Assembly: GCF_015234135.1 (NCBI RefSeq)
Contig: NZ_JADGIK010000001.1
Coordinates: 372,001 to 436,000 of the forward strand
Direction of reading: 5' to 3'
Length of the DNA: 64,000 nucleotides
Origin: Faecalibacter rhinopitheci
GTDB taxonomy: Bacteria > Bacteroidota > Bacteroidia > Flavobacteriales > Weeksellaceae
Shown here: in pieces, positions 17,050 through 25,813 of the stretch
How the letters are laid out: every line of letters starts with the position of its first letter
Numbering within the stretch: position 1 is the first letter of the stretch
Notes under the pieces: generated by a model
Databases searched by the model: none
Told to the model about the DNA's origin: nothing
What the model saw: only the letters and a program-made list of their open reading frames with translations
Translations under genes and position numbers: made by a program

Positions 17050-18828
17050 TTAGTATTTTTCTGGATATAATTTAAGATATAAATCTTTGTATTTTTCCAT
17101 TACAGCTTTACGTTTTAGTTTTAATGTTGGTGTTAATAAACCTTCTTCAATCGTCCATTCATCCGGAGTCAATTCAAACTTTTTAATTTGTTCCCAGCTT
17201 CCTAAACCTACATTCATTCTTTCGATATCTTTTCTCATGACATCTAAAATAATCGAATCTTTGATAAGCTCTTCATTGGTTAATGGAATCTGTAAACTTT
17301 TCGATTGAAGATAATCCTTTAAGGCTTGGAAATTTGGCTTAATGATCGCACAAGGCATTTTCTGACCTTCACCTACAATCATAATTTGTTCAATGAAATT
17401 AGATTCCTTAAATTTATTTTCAATGACTTGTGGAGCAATATATTTACCCCCAGAAGTTTTAAAAATCTCTTTTTTACGATCAGTAATTTTTAATAACCCA
17501 TTTTCTATAATCCCTATATCTCCGGTTTTAAAATACCCATCTTGTGTAAAAGTTTCAGCAGTTTTTTCCTCATCTTTATAATAACCTGAAGTAACTGATG
17601 GACCTTTCACTAAGATTTCACCATCTTCTGCAATTTTTACATCCAATCCTCTAAGTGGTGCCCCTACTGTTCCTATACCAAACATACCTTTTTCCATTTT
17701 ATTAACGGAAATTACTGGGGAAGTTTCCGTTAAACCGTAGCCTTCTAAAATCGGAATTCCTGCCCCCCAAAAAATATGATTTAGTCGAGATGAAAGTGGC
17801 GCAGAACCTGAGACCATAACGACTAACTCACCTCCTACTCCTTCTTTCCATTTACTAAAAACTAGCTGTTTTGCAATGGCATATTTAAAATCAAAAAGAA
17901 ACTCTTTTTCTTTATATGGATCATAATCTTGTATTAAATTCAGTGCCCACATAAATATCTTAGTTTTCAGCCCTCCTGCAGAAGCTCCAGTATTGTATAT
18001 TTTATCATATACTTTTTCTATTAATCGCGGAACTACTGTCATTACATGTGGTTTTACCTCTTTCATATTCTCGCCTAAAGTATCAATACTTTCTGCATAA
18101 TGAATTCCCATGCCAATATATTGGTATAAATAAATGAGCATTCTTTCAAATACATGATTGATCGGTAGAAAAGATAAAGCACGTGCATTTGCCGGAAATT
18201 CAGGAATTCTTTCCCAACTTCTTAGTACATTAAAAACAATATTCTCGTGAGAAAGAATTACTCCTTTTGGTCGTCCTGTCGTTCCTGAAGTATATATTAA
18301 AGTTACTATATCTGAAGGTTTGATAATATTTTTAATACTATCAACTTCATGTTGGGTAGAATCATCTTGACCTAAATCAAGTATTTCCCTCCAACTAGGA
18401 GCACCTTGAATTTCTTCAAAACAGTAAATTCCAACAAGTCCTTCTACTTTATTTTTTATAGAATTTATTTTTTGAAATAATTCTTGATCTGAAACTATAC
18501 AAAATTTAGCTTCCGAATTAGTTAAAACGTATATAAAATCGTCTGGGGAAAGTGTAGGATATAATGGTACTGAAATGGCTCCAATTTGCTGTATTCCAAT
18601 ATCAGCAATATTCCATTCAGTACGATTTGTAGTAGTTACAATTGCAATTTTATCTTGAGGTTTGATCCCTAATTTTAGAAGTCCTCGGCTGAATGCATTA
18701 GCTTGTGAAACATAAGAAGAGGTAGATGTTTTTACCCATTCTCCCTTTACTTTACTAACTAATGCATCCTCTCGAGGATTTTTTTCTAATTGATAATAAG
18801 GAAAATCAAAAAGTCGTTTAATTTCCAT
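17050..18828 (-). CDS. Long-chain fatty acid-CoA ligase (AMP-forming)
   Basis: A 592-residue adenylate-forming enzyme that activates fatty acids to acyl-CoA using ATP and CoA. The AMP-binding motif YTSGTTGRPKG is at 179-189; EGYGLTETSPV, GEILVKGPSV, DGYFKTGDIG and the hinge region ITDRKKEIFKTSGGKYIAP with the catalytic Lys also match. The pattern and the length fit the FadD15/long-chain ACSL type. Probably membrane-associated on the cytoplasmic side. The small acidic protein and MATE genes lie upstream on the same strand but 122 bases away, so separate transcription is likely. Confidence 0.95.
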   Translation of the reverse strand: MEIKRLFDFPYYQLEKNPREDALVSKVKGEWVKTSTSSYVSQANAFSRGLLKLGIKPQDKIAIVTTTNRTEWNIADIGIQQIGAISVPLYPTLSPDDFIYVLTNSEAKFCIVSDQELFQKINSIKNKVEGLVGIYCFEEIQGAPSWREILDLGQDDSTQHEVDSIKNIIKPSDIVTLIYTSGTTGRPKGVILSHENIVFNVLRSWERIPEFPANARALSFLPINHVFERMLIYLYQYIGMGIHYAESIDTLGENMKEVKPHVMTVVPRLIEKVYDKIYNTGASAGGLKTKIFMWALNLIQDYDPYKEKEFLFDFKYAIAKQLVFSKWKEGVGGELVVMVSGSAPLSSRLNHIFWGAGIPILEGYGLTETSPVISVNKMEKGMFGIGTVGAPLRGLDVKIAEDGEILVKGPSVTSGYYKDEEKTAETFTQDGYFKTGDIGIIENGLLKITDRKKEIFKTSGGKYIAPQVIENKFKESNFIEQIMIVGEGQKMPCAIIKPNFQALKDYLQSKSLQIPLTNEELIKDSIILDVMRKDIERMNVGLGSWEQIKKFELTPDEWTIEEGLLTPTLKLKRKAVMEKYKDLYLKLYPEKY

Positions 18829-18950
18829 CTCAGTTTTCTCGTTTTTTTGTTACAGCCAAAATAAATATTATTTTGATAAAAACAATAACAACAAACAAGA
18901 AATAATGTACTTTATACACTAATTGATCAACTATTTAAAGAATATGAAAA

Positions 18951-19193
18951 TTATTCTACTTCCTCATCATCCAATTGAGCCATTTCGTTGTCATAAAACT
19001 CTAAAGCTAACTCAATTAAATTTGCAACTTCTGAATCAAAATCACTTCCTTCTTCTTCATCAGATAAATCTTCAAACCATTCTACCTCATCAGTTTCTAC
19101 GTCCATTAAAAAACGTGGATACTCCGTATGTAAAATAAAAATTTTATCTGGTAATTCTGAATTGTCAGCAATTAAAAACTTAGGTAATTCCAT
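18951..19193 (-). CDS. Small acidic conserved protein, 80 residues
   Basis: Function not recognised. It is an 80-residue, strongly acidic protein; the middle and end are rich in Asp and Glu (VEWFEDLSDEEEGSD, LDDEEVE), while the N-terminus forms a short beta-type region (KFLIADNSELPDKIFILHTEYP). Small acidic proteins of this length and make-up recur in Flavobacteriia, which supports a real gene. It starts 15 bases after the MATE gene ends and is probably co-transcribed with it. No evidence for an export signal. Confidence 0.75.
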   Translation of the reverse strand: MELPKFLIADNSELPDKIFILHTEYPRFLMDVETDEVEWFEDLSDEEEGSDFDSEVANLIELALEFYDNEMAQLDDEEVE

Positions 19194-19208
19194 AATATAT
19201 AAATTTAA

Positions 19209-20615
19209 TTATTGATTGTCTTTTATTAATTTTTTGGTTTGTTGATGGTATCTGTACAATAACATAAGCGCCGAAATTGTAAGTCCAATTCCTAATCCTA
19301 TCCACATCCCAATTGCTCTCATTTCAAAATAAATCGCTAAAATAGTTCCTATAGGAATTGCGATTAACCAATAAGCGATGAAAGTTAACAAGGAAGGAAT
19401 TTTTACATCCATCATCCCTCTTAAAGTTCCTAAAACGACTAATTGTACACCATCCGATAATTGAAATAATGAAGCTATAATAAGAAGTTGAGCTGCTAGT
19501 TTAATAACCTCAGGGTTTTCCACATATATGGTTGGCAAATCGTGTCTGAATACGACAAATAGTAATCCACAAATAAACATAAATGTGATAACCATATAAA
19601 TACAAGACCACCCTGCCTCTTTTAAGGTTTTATAATCCCTTAAACCTAATTGATTTCCAATTCTTACTGTTGCGGCAACTCCAAGTCCTGTACACATCAT
19701 AAACGTCGTAGATGCAAGATTGATTGCAATTTGATGAGCTGCTAAATTAACTTTTGCTAATTCTTGATCCATCAAAGAGTCTGTAAATGTATATCCACAA
19801 ACAAATGCCGCCATAGAAAAAGCACTCATTTCAAAAAATGAAGTTAATGCAGTAGGAATTCCAATATTTGATATTTTTAGGAAAATTGATTTTTGAATAT
19901 TTCTAAAAGATACTAATTTAAGCACCTCTCTTGTTTTCTTAAAATTCCATAAAACTATAATTAAAAATAAAGTCATGAATAAGCGGGATGCTAAAGTTCC
20001 CCAAGCTGCACCTGCTACTTCTAATCTTGGAAATCCCCAGTTACCGTATATCCAACCATAGTTTAGAGCTATATTAATCACATTCCCTAAAATTGTTGCG
20101 ATAGTTACAGGAATTGTTAAAGATAAGCCTTCTGATAATTGTCTAAAAGATTGGAAAATCATTAAAGGAATCATAGAAAACGTCATAATTGTCAAATAAG
20201 GAATTGTCATATTAATAACATCTTCTGGTTGCTTCATAACATACAAAAGTGGCTTAGCAAAGGTTATTAATAAAAACAATAAGGTTGCTAGAGTAATATT
20301 TAAAATTAAACTATGAGAAAAATAGTTCGCTACATTTTTCTTATTTCCTGTCGCATCTTCTGCAGCTACTAAGGGTGAAAGAGCAAAGCTAAACCCAAAA
20401 GCAAATACCAATACTGCAAAAAACATTGAATTTCCTAAGGATGTAGCTGCTAAAGCCATTTTACTTATTCCTTCATCTTTTACATTATCAAATTTACCTC
20501 CCAAACCACCTACCATTATGGTGTCGATAATATTTACAGAAATCTGCCCTGCTTGAGTGATCATAACTGGTAAAGCAAGTGTCAAATTACGTTTTATATG
20601 TTCTTTAAAAGTCAC
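19209..20615 (-). CDS. MATE-family multidrug/cation efflux transporter (GTG start)
   Basis: An inner-membrane antiporter of the MATE family with about twelve hydrophobic segments in two homologous halves, likely exporting drugs or cationic metabolites in exchange for Na+ or H+. Motifs seen include LALPVMITQAGQISVNIIDTIMVGGLG and GLGVAATVRIGNQLG, typical of NorM-like members. The longest frame reaches 20663, but a perfect -7 promoter element lies inside that extension (TATCTTTG, 20635-20642). Translation therefore more likely begins at the GTG at 20615, which gives VTFKEHIKRN and a 469-residue protein of normal family length. Confidence 0.92.
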   Translation of the reverse strand: MTFKEHIKRNLTLALPVMITQAGQISVNIIDTIMVGGLGGKFDNVKDEGISKMALAATSLGNSMFFAVLVFAFGFSFALSPLVAAEDATGNKKNVANYFSHSLILNITLATLLFLLITFAKPLLYVMKQPEDVINMTIPYLTIMTFSMIPLMIFQSFRQLSEGLSLTIPVTIATILGNVINIALNYGWIYGNWGFPRLEVAGAAWGTLASRLFMTLFLIIVLWNFKKTREVLKLVSFRNIQKSIFLKISNIGIPTALTSFFEMSAFSMAAFVCGYTFTDSLMDQELAKVNLAAHQIAINLASTTFMMCTGLGVAATVRIGNQLGLRDYKTLKEAGWSCIYMVITFMFICGLLFVVFRHDLPTIYVENPEVIKLAAQLLIIASLFQLSDGVQLVVLGTLRGMMDVKIPSLLTFIAYWLIAIPIGTILAIYFEMRAIGMWIGLGIGLTISALMLLYRYHQQTKKLIKDNQ

Positions 20616-20634
20616 GTTTATATTGATTATTTTG

Positions 20635-20642
20635 CAAAGATA
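20635..20642 (-). promoter_or_regulatory. -7 promoter element (TATCTTTG) for the MATE gene
   Basis: Exact TAnnTTTG match on the minus strand, 19 bases before the GTG start and inside the longest reading frame. It decides the start codon. Confidence 0.6.
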
Positions 20643-20753
20643 ACTTAATCCTTTGTTAAACATTATATCAGTACATAAATTAAAAAATGTTATCCTATAA
20701 TACTACACATTTTTATATCTTGCATGTTTTAAAAACCACAAAAAAACTATCTA

Positions 20754-21716
20754 ATGACAATACAAGAATTTAAACAGCGATTAGATATTCCTCTAATATC
20801 GTCACCCATGTTTTTAGTTTCAAGAACTGAATTAGTTATTGAAGCGTGTAAAAATGGCGTTTGCGGAACTTTTCCTTCACTAAATGGAAGAACTTCTGAT
20901 GATTTTGAAAATATGTTAATTGAAATTACATCTGAATTAAAAAAATTTGAAGATCAAACAGGGATAAAGGCTGCTCCTTTTGGAGTAAATATAATTGTAA
21001 ATCATACCAATCCAAGGATACAACCCGATCTAGAATTATGCGCAAAGTATAAGGTTCCTTTGGTGATAACTTCTTTAGGAGCTGTCAAAGAAATTGTAGA
21101 TGCTGTCCATGCGTATGGTGGTTTAGTTTTTCATGATGTGATTAAAAAAAGACACGCAGAAAAAGCAGCAGAATCTGGCGTTGATGGTATAATAGCAGTA
21201 ACTGCAGGAGCTGGTGGACACGCAGGTACTGCAAATCCCTTTGCTCTGTTAGCTGATATAAAATCGGTATTTAATGGACCTATTATTATGGCTGGATCAC
21301 TAAACAATGGTAAAGATATTGCAGCTGTGCTAGCTATGGGAGCCGATTTTGCTTACATGGGAACCCGTTTTATAGCAACAAAAGAAGGATATGCGGATGA
21401 TGCTTATAAAGAAATGATCGTTAATTCTACCTTAGAAGATGTTATCTATACAGCTGGAGTTTCTGGCGTACATGCTAATTTTTTAACAAAAAGTTTGGAA
21501 CATGCCAATGTCAATATTGAGGAAGAAAAAGAAGAAGATTTTTCTAAACTTAATGGTGATGGACAAAAAGCTTGGAAAGATATATGGTCTGCAGGGCATG
21601 GAGTTTCTGGAATACAAGATATTCCAAGCACTAAAGAATTAATCGATAATATCAAAGCGGATTACAAAGCTGTTCTTCTCAGAAATAAAGAAGAATTAGA
21701 ATTATTGAAATATTAA
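20754..21716 (+). CDS. Nitronate monooxygenase-like flavin oxidoreductase
   Basis: A 320-residue FMN-dependent TIM-barrel enzyme of the nitronate monooxygenase/2-nitropropane dioxygenase family, which oxidises toxic nitronates such as propionate 3-nitronate. Motifs are PLISSPMFLVS at the N-terminus, GVNIIVN, AVTAGAGGHAG (FMN phosphate binding) and MAGSLNNGKDIAAVLAMGADFAYMGTRF. Length is typical. Cytoplasmic. The tesB-like gene begins 4 bases after its stop, so the two form an operon, perhaps in lipid or xenobiotic metabolism. The promoter region is shared with the divergent MATE gene. Confidence 0.92.
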   Translation: MTIQEFKQRLDIPLISSPMFLVSRTELVIEACKNGVCGTFPSLNGRTSDDFENMLIEITSELKKFEDQTGIKAAPFGVNIIVNHTNPRIQPDLELCAKYKVPLVITSLGAVKEIVDAVHAYGGLVFHDVIKKRHAEKAAESGVDGIIAVTAGAGGHAGTANPFALLADIKSVFNGPIIMAGSLNNGKDIAAVLAMGADFAYMGTRFIATKEGYADDAYKEMIVNSTLEDVIYTAGVSGVHANFLTKSLEHANVNIEEEKEEDFSKLNGDGQKAWKDIWSAGHGVSGIQDIPSTKELIDNIKADYKAVLLRNKEELELLKY

Positions 21717-21720
21717 ATAA

Positions 21721-22584
21721 ATGAATACAACATCTGAACTAATCAAGCTAATTACGCTTAAAAAAATAGGCGATAATTTATATGAAGGAGAGAGTTCATA
21801 TATGGGAAGTCCCAATGTTTTCGGTGGTCAAGTAGTAAGCCAAGCATTACACGCAGCTTACCAAACTGTGCCAAATGATCGTTTTTGCCATTCGTTACAT
21901 TCGTATTTTATTCTTCCTGGAAATTTAGAATTACCTATACATTACGAGGTAACAATATTAAGAGATGGAGGAAGTTTTACTACACGATCTGTAACTGCAC
22001 GCCAAAATGGTGAGGCAATATTTATGATGGCGTGTTCTTTCCAATTAGAACAAGAAGGATTAGAGCATCAAATACCAATGCCTAATGTAACATCTCCCGA
22101 TCAATTAATTAGTTGGAGTGAAATTGCTAATCAATTTGGAACAATGCTTCCAAAACAGATTCAGAAATTTGTATCAGCCGAAAGACCTTTAGAATTTAAA
22201 CCTGTTGAGATACCAAATCCGTTTGAGAAAAAAGATTACGATCCGATTAGTAATGTTTGGATGAAATTTAACGACTTAGAAGATGATTACTCATTGCCTA
22301 TTCTTCATCAATTAATTGCTTATAGCTCAGACTATAATGTTTTATCAACTGCTTTGATGCCTCATGCCTCTAAGGCGCATTTTGGTAATACACAATTAGC
22401 AAGTTTAGATCATTCTATCTGGTTTCACCGCAAGCCAAATATTAATGATTGGTTACTTCTTCATGTAGAATCTCCAAGCGCTTCTAATACGAGAGGATTT
22501 AATAAAGGTTCGATATTTAATTTAAGCGGTGAATTAATCTGTAGCCTAACACAAGAAGGCTTAATGAGACCTATTCAGCGTTAG
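21721..22584 (+). CDS. tesB: Acyl-CoA thioesterase II (TesB type)
   Basis: A 287-residue double hot-dog thioesterase that hydrolyses medium- and long-chain acyl-CoA. Family signatures: NVFGGQVVSQALHAAYQTV, HSLHSYFILPG, TRSVTARQNGEAIFMM in the first half, and SLDHSIWFHRKPNINDWLLLHVESPSA with GFNKGSIFN in the second. The catalytic Asp-Gln-Thr type residues (Asp in LASLDHS) are present. Directly follows the nitronate monooxygenase-like gene and overlaps the 3' end of the convergent DUF4126 gene by 14 bases. Confidence 0.94.
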   Translation: MNTTSELIKLITLKKIGDNLYEGESSYMGSPNVFGGQVVSQALHAAYQTVPNDRFCHSLHSYFILPGNLELPIHYEVTILRDGGSFTTRSVTARQNGEAIFMMACSFQLEQEGLEHQIPMPNVTSPDQLISWSEIANQFGTMLPKQIQKFVSAERPLEFKPVEIPNPFEKKDYDPISNVWMKFNDLEDDYSLPILHQLIAYSSDYNVLSTALMPHASKAHFGNTQLASLDHSIWFHRKPNINDWLLLHVESPSASNTRGFNKGSIFNLSGELICSLTQEGLMRPIQR

Positions 22585-23185
22585 AAGTAGAATGATTAAT
22601 GATTTCAGAAGTACGTTTTTTTACACGTTTCCAAACTTTAATCACTACAAATAAAAGTATTACAGCAAAAATAAAAGCTAGTGGAGCAATTACAATTGCT
22701 GTAATACTTAAAAATAAAGCTCCTACAGTTTCACCAGTATTGACTAGGAAATTCCCAAGGCCACCAGTTGTCGTTGTTGAGACAGCCCTAGCAGTTGCAG
22801 TTGTAGAGCTAATTGCTGCTGCAGTACCACCACCAGTAATAATTGCTAATGCCCAAGTTGCCACTTCGTTCATATCTACTAACGTTGCACTGACGGCAAA
22901 TGTACCAGCAATTGCTGCTAAAGGAACCGATATTGTATCGAGCATATTGTCTACGAAAGGAATATAATAAGCACCAATCTCTACCACCATCGCTACTCCG
23001 AGAGTAATCAGAGCTGGCCAACTTCCAACCCATAACAAATTTTCATTTATTTCAATGTAGTTCCCAGCAATATTAGCTGTTAAACTCAAAAAAAATAAAG
23101 GTAGAAAAACTCTAAAGCCAGAAGCAGCAGCTAATCCTACTCCAAGAAAAAGTGAAAGCACTGTACTTCCTGTAAAAAAATCCAT
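22571..23185 (-). CDS. DUF4126 membrane protein
   Basis: A 204-residue integral membrane protein of the DUF4126 family, function unknown. Four to five hydrophobic segments rich in Ala, Gly and Thr are seen, with the family pattern GVGLAAASGFRVFLPLFFLSL at the N-terminus, PFVDNMLDTIS in the middle and ALAIITGGGTAAAISSTTATARA, then a C-terminal helix with a basic tail. It is the only gene on its transcript and converges with tesB, sharing 14 bases. Confidence 0.88.
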   Translation of the reverse strand: MDFFTGSTVLSLFLGVGLAAASGFRVFLPLFFLSLTANIAGNYIEINENLLWVGSWPALITLGVAMVVEIGAYYIPFVDNMLDTISVPLAAIAGTFAVSATLVDMNEVATWALAIITGGGTAAAISSTTATARAVSTTTTGGLGNFLVNTGETVGALFLSITAIVIAPLAFIFAVILLFVVIKVWKRVKKRTSEIINHSTSNAE

Positions 23186-23343
23186 AGTTTCTTAATTTAT
23201 AATTGTGGTTTGTTACATAAATATATGATAAATATCTATTTTTTATAAGTTATTTTTTTTTTTCCTTTGCAGACAGTTTAATTTTTGAGATTGAGTAGAT
23301 ATTATTCAGCAAAACAACCTATACTAACAAATTTTAAAAATCC
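23186..23343. other. AT-rich intergenic region, no gene seen
   Basis: Part of a 344-base gap between divergent DUF4126 and udk genes. It holds the DUF4126 promoter region and a T-rich tract followed by CCTTTGCAG, a one-mismatch -7 element on the plus strand (TTCCTTTG near 23262-23269) that could start a short RNA ending at the terminator at 23344. No coding frame was found. Confidence 0.4.
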
Positions 23344-23370
23344 TCTCACAGCTTGTGAGTTTTTTTTTGA
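23344..23370 (+). terminator. Stand-alone intrinsic terminator upstream of udk
   Basis: CTCACA-GCT-TGTGAG followed by ten T residues. It points toward udk but no plus-strand gene precedes it within the gap, so it must end a short leader or small RNA. A coding source is not seen. Confidence 0.7.
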
Positions 23371-23530
23371 AAATTAGCTGTAAAATTTTTAAAAATACAT
23401 ATTTACTCCCTCCATTTAAACTGTTAGGAAATTGATTAAATTATTATCTTTATTATAAAATAAATTTAAATAATAACTCTTGATTCTACATTGGTAAATG
23501 ATAAATAATAACAAAAATACACGTTCAAAA

Positions 23531-24151
23531 ATGTTAGTTATAGGAATTGCAGGAGGTACTGGCTCTGGTAAAACAACTGTTGTAAATAATATATTACGAG
23601 ACCTAAATACGGAAAGCGTAATTGTAATTTCACAAGACAATTATTACAAAGACAATCATGATTTACCCTTAGAAGAACGTTCAAAAGTAAATTTTGACCA
23701 TCCAAGATCCATAGATTTTGATTTATTAAAAACGCATGTACGCGCCTTAAAAAATGGAGAAACAATAGAGCAACCTGTTTATTCCTTCATTACGCATACA
23801 CGCACAGGTGAGACAATCTTAACTCATCCACAATCAGTTATTATTGTAGAAGGAATTTTAGTTTTAACAGATGCTGAATTGCGCGAATTATTTGATGTAA
23901 CAATATTTGTTCATGCTGATTCTGATGAAAGATTAATTCGTCGTGTTCGTCGTGATATCCAAGAAAGAGGTCGAGATTTAGATGAAGTATTATCTCGTTA
24001 CCAAGACACATTAAAACCTATGCATCAACAATTTATTGAACCTTCAAAAAATTATGCAGATATTATTATTCCAAACATGAAAAAAGGACATTCAGTTGCT
24101 GTAAAAATACTATCTTCGGTAATCAAAGAAAAATTGAATTCTAAAGTATAA
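23531..24151 (+). CDS. udk: Uridine kinase
   Basis: A cytoplasmic P-loop kinase that phosphorylates uridine and cytidine in pyrimidine salvage. The frame extends to an ATG at 23498, but the internal ATG at 23531 gives MLVIGIAGGTGSGKTT, the usual start for this family, and a 206-residue protein; it is preferred. P-loop GGTGSGKT is at residues 8-15, SQDNYYKD and NFDHPRSIDFDLL bind the nucleoside, and VRRDIQERGRDLDEVLSRY is the lid region. Its stop overlaps the divIC start by one base, making it first in the udk-divIC-mutA-methyltransferase operon. Confidence 0.95.
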   Translation: MLVIGIAGGTGSGKTTVVNNILRDLNTESVIVISQDNYYKDNHDLPLEERSKVNFDHPRSIDFDLLKTHVRALKNGETIEQPVYSFITHTRTGETILTHPQSVIIVEGILVLTDAELRELFDVTIFVHADSDERLIRRVRRDIQERGRDLDEVLSRYQDTLKPMHQQFIEPSKNYADIIIPNMKKGHSVAVKILSSVIKEKLNSKV

Positions 24152-24528
24152 TGAGCACATTCATCGAAAAACTTGCATCTTCCAAAAAATATTCAAAATT
24201 TGTACCTTACGTTAAATGGTTTGGTTATTTTGTTAACCGCTATACAGTTGTAAGTGTATGTTTTATTATTTGGATGATTTTTTTCGATCAAAATTCATTT
24301 ATCACACACCAAGAATTAGATAAGCAAATCAGAAATCTAGAAATGGACGAAGCATATTTTCGTAAAAATCTAGAAAATGAGAATGAAAAACTAAAAATGT
24401 TAATCGATAATCCTGCTGAAATTGAACGTATTGCTCGTGAAAAGTTCTTTTTAAAGAAAGATAACGAGGACATTTTTATCATACAGGAAGAACCACAAAA
24501 AAAACCGCAAAAAACCACCGATGAGTAA
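24151..24528 (+). CDS. Septum formation initiator DivIC/FtsB-like protein
   Basis: A 125-residue bitopic cell-division protein: short basic cytoplasmic N-terminus, one membrane helix (about 32-48, VVSVCFIIWMIFF), then a coiled coil (about 52-85, LDKQIRNLEMDEAYFRKNLENENEKL) and the DivIC/FtsB end NPAEIERIAREKFFLKKDNEDIF. It is expected to join the FtsL-FtsQ complex of the divisome. Overlaps udk by one base and the mutase gene by 8 bases, so the three are tightly coupled, an order seen in many Flavobacteriia. Confidence 0.92.
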   Translation: MSTFIEKLASSKKYSKFVPYVKWFGYFVNRYTVVSVCFIIWMIFFDQNSFITHQELDKQIRNLEMDEAYFRKNLENENEKLKMLIDNPAEIERIAREKFFLKKDNEDIFIIQEEPQKKPQKTTDE

Positions 24529-25795
24529 TTTATTTGATGAATTTGATTCTATTTCTGAAAAACAATGGAAGAACAAAGTTCAAGTTGAGTTAAAAGGTTT
24601 AGAATATAATGAAACACTGGTTTGGGGTACAAATGACCAAATCAACGTAAAACCATTGTATACTATAAATGATATTGATTACAGCACTATACAACCACTC
24701 CCACGAAAAAATTCGGATTGGAAAATAATTTCAAATTATACAGGAAATGCTGATCAGGATTATTCTTTTTTATATGGGTTTGATATTAATTATGCACCAT
24801 TAAAAGAGACTAAATCAATACCCTCGTACCTTGATTTATTTATCAATATAGATGAATCAAATTCGTTTGATGAGTTAGATCATTTAAAAAATCTGAAATA
24901 CCTTAATTTAGATATTTTCGGGTATTATGCACAAAACGGTTTATGGCAAACGGATACAAAAGAAGCATCTTACGATTTGGTGAGAAAAGCACTTGCTACT
25001 ACATCTTTTGAAAAATCACTTGCTATACAAGGTGAGGTTTACCAAAATGCTGGCGCTAATCATGTACAGCAATTAGCAATTGTTTTGGCACATGCCGTAG
25101 AATATCTTGAAGAATTTGGGACTGAGGTAGCTGAGAAAATTTATTTTAGATTTGCAGTAGGTAGTAATTATTTCTTCGAAATTGCAAAATTACGTGCTTT
25201 CCGTTTTTTATGGAAAATGATTTTAGAACAGTATAATGTAGAAAGTGAAGCCGTAATTTATACTACAAATTCGTTAAGAAATAAATCAAAATTGGATCGA
25301 TACAATAACGTTATCCGTACTTCTGTAGAAGCCAATGCTGCAATCTTAGGAGGAAGTGATATCATCAACGTTAAATCATATGATGAGTTATATGAAACGA
25401 CAGATTTTGGATTAGAAATAGCTGCAAAACAACAATTACTTTTACAAAAAGAATCAAATTTAGATCAATTTACTGATCCTGTTGCAGGTTCTTATTATGT
25501 AGAAAATCTAACAAATCAAATGGCTGAAAATGCCTTAGAATTGTTTAAAAATATACAGAATGTTGGTGGATTTACCAAAGCTTTAGAAAACGAAACTATT
25601 CAGGATTACGTATATACTAGTGCGCGCAAAGAACAAAAAGAATTTGATCATAAAGAACTTAGTTTAATCGGCGTGAACAAATATAGAAATACTGAAGAAA
25701 CGATTGAAAATCAGAAAAAAGAAAAAGTAGTAAAAGCTGCTTTATTCATTCCGATAGTACCTTCTCGTTTGGCAGAAAAACTAGAAAAAAAATAA
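24521..25795 (+). CDS. Methylmalonyl-CoA mutase small (beta) subunit
   Basis: A 424-residue protein matching the small subunit of adenosylcobalamin-dependent methylmalonyl-CoA mutase (MutA). The N-terminal EFDSISEKQWKNKVQVELKG and the barrel segments GANHVQQLAIVLAHAVEYL, YFRFAVGSNYFFEIAKLRAFRFLW, SVEANAAILGGSDIINV and DPVAGSYYVENLTNQMA are typical; as expected for this subunit there is no C-terminal cobalamin-binding domain. The mature enzyme needs the large subunit, which normally follows directly. Here the next gene is an unrelated methyltransferase and no large-subunit gene is in the window. It overlaps divIC by 8 bases. Confidence 0.92.
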   Translation: MSNLFDEFDSISEKQWKNKVQVELKGLEYNETLVWGTNDQINVKPLYTINDIDYSTIQPLPRKNSDWKIISNYTGNADQDYSFLYGFDINYAPLKETKSIPSYLDLFINIDESNSFDELDHLKNLKYLNLDIFGYYAQNGLWQTDTKEASYDLVRKALATTSFEKSLAIQGEVYQNAGANHVQQLAIVLAHAVEYLEEFGTEVAEKIYFRFAVGSNYFFEIAKLRAFRFLWKMILEQYNVESEAVIYTTNSLRNKSKLDRYNNVIRTSVEANAAILGGSDIINVKSYDELYETTDFGLEIAAKQQLLLQKESNLDQFTDPVAGSYYVENLTNQMAENALELFKNIQNVGGFTKALENETIQDYVYTSARKEQKEFDHKELSLIGVNKYRNTEETIENQKKEKVVKAALFIPIVPSRLAEKLEKK

Positions 25796-25813
25796 TAAAA
25801 AAAGGCGATTTTT

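Noticed and set aside
22599-22967. 122-residue plus-strand frame
   Set aside because: Antisense to the DUF4126 gene; the low-complexity composition mirrors that gene's Ala/Thr-rich segments.
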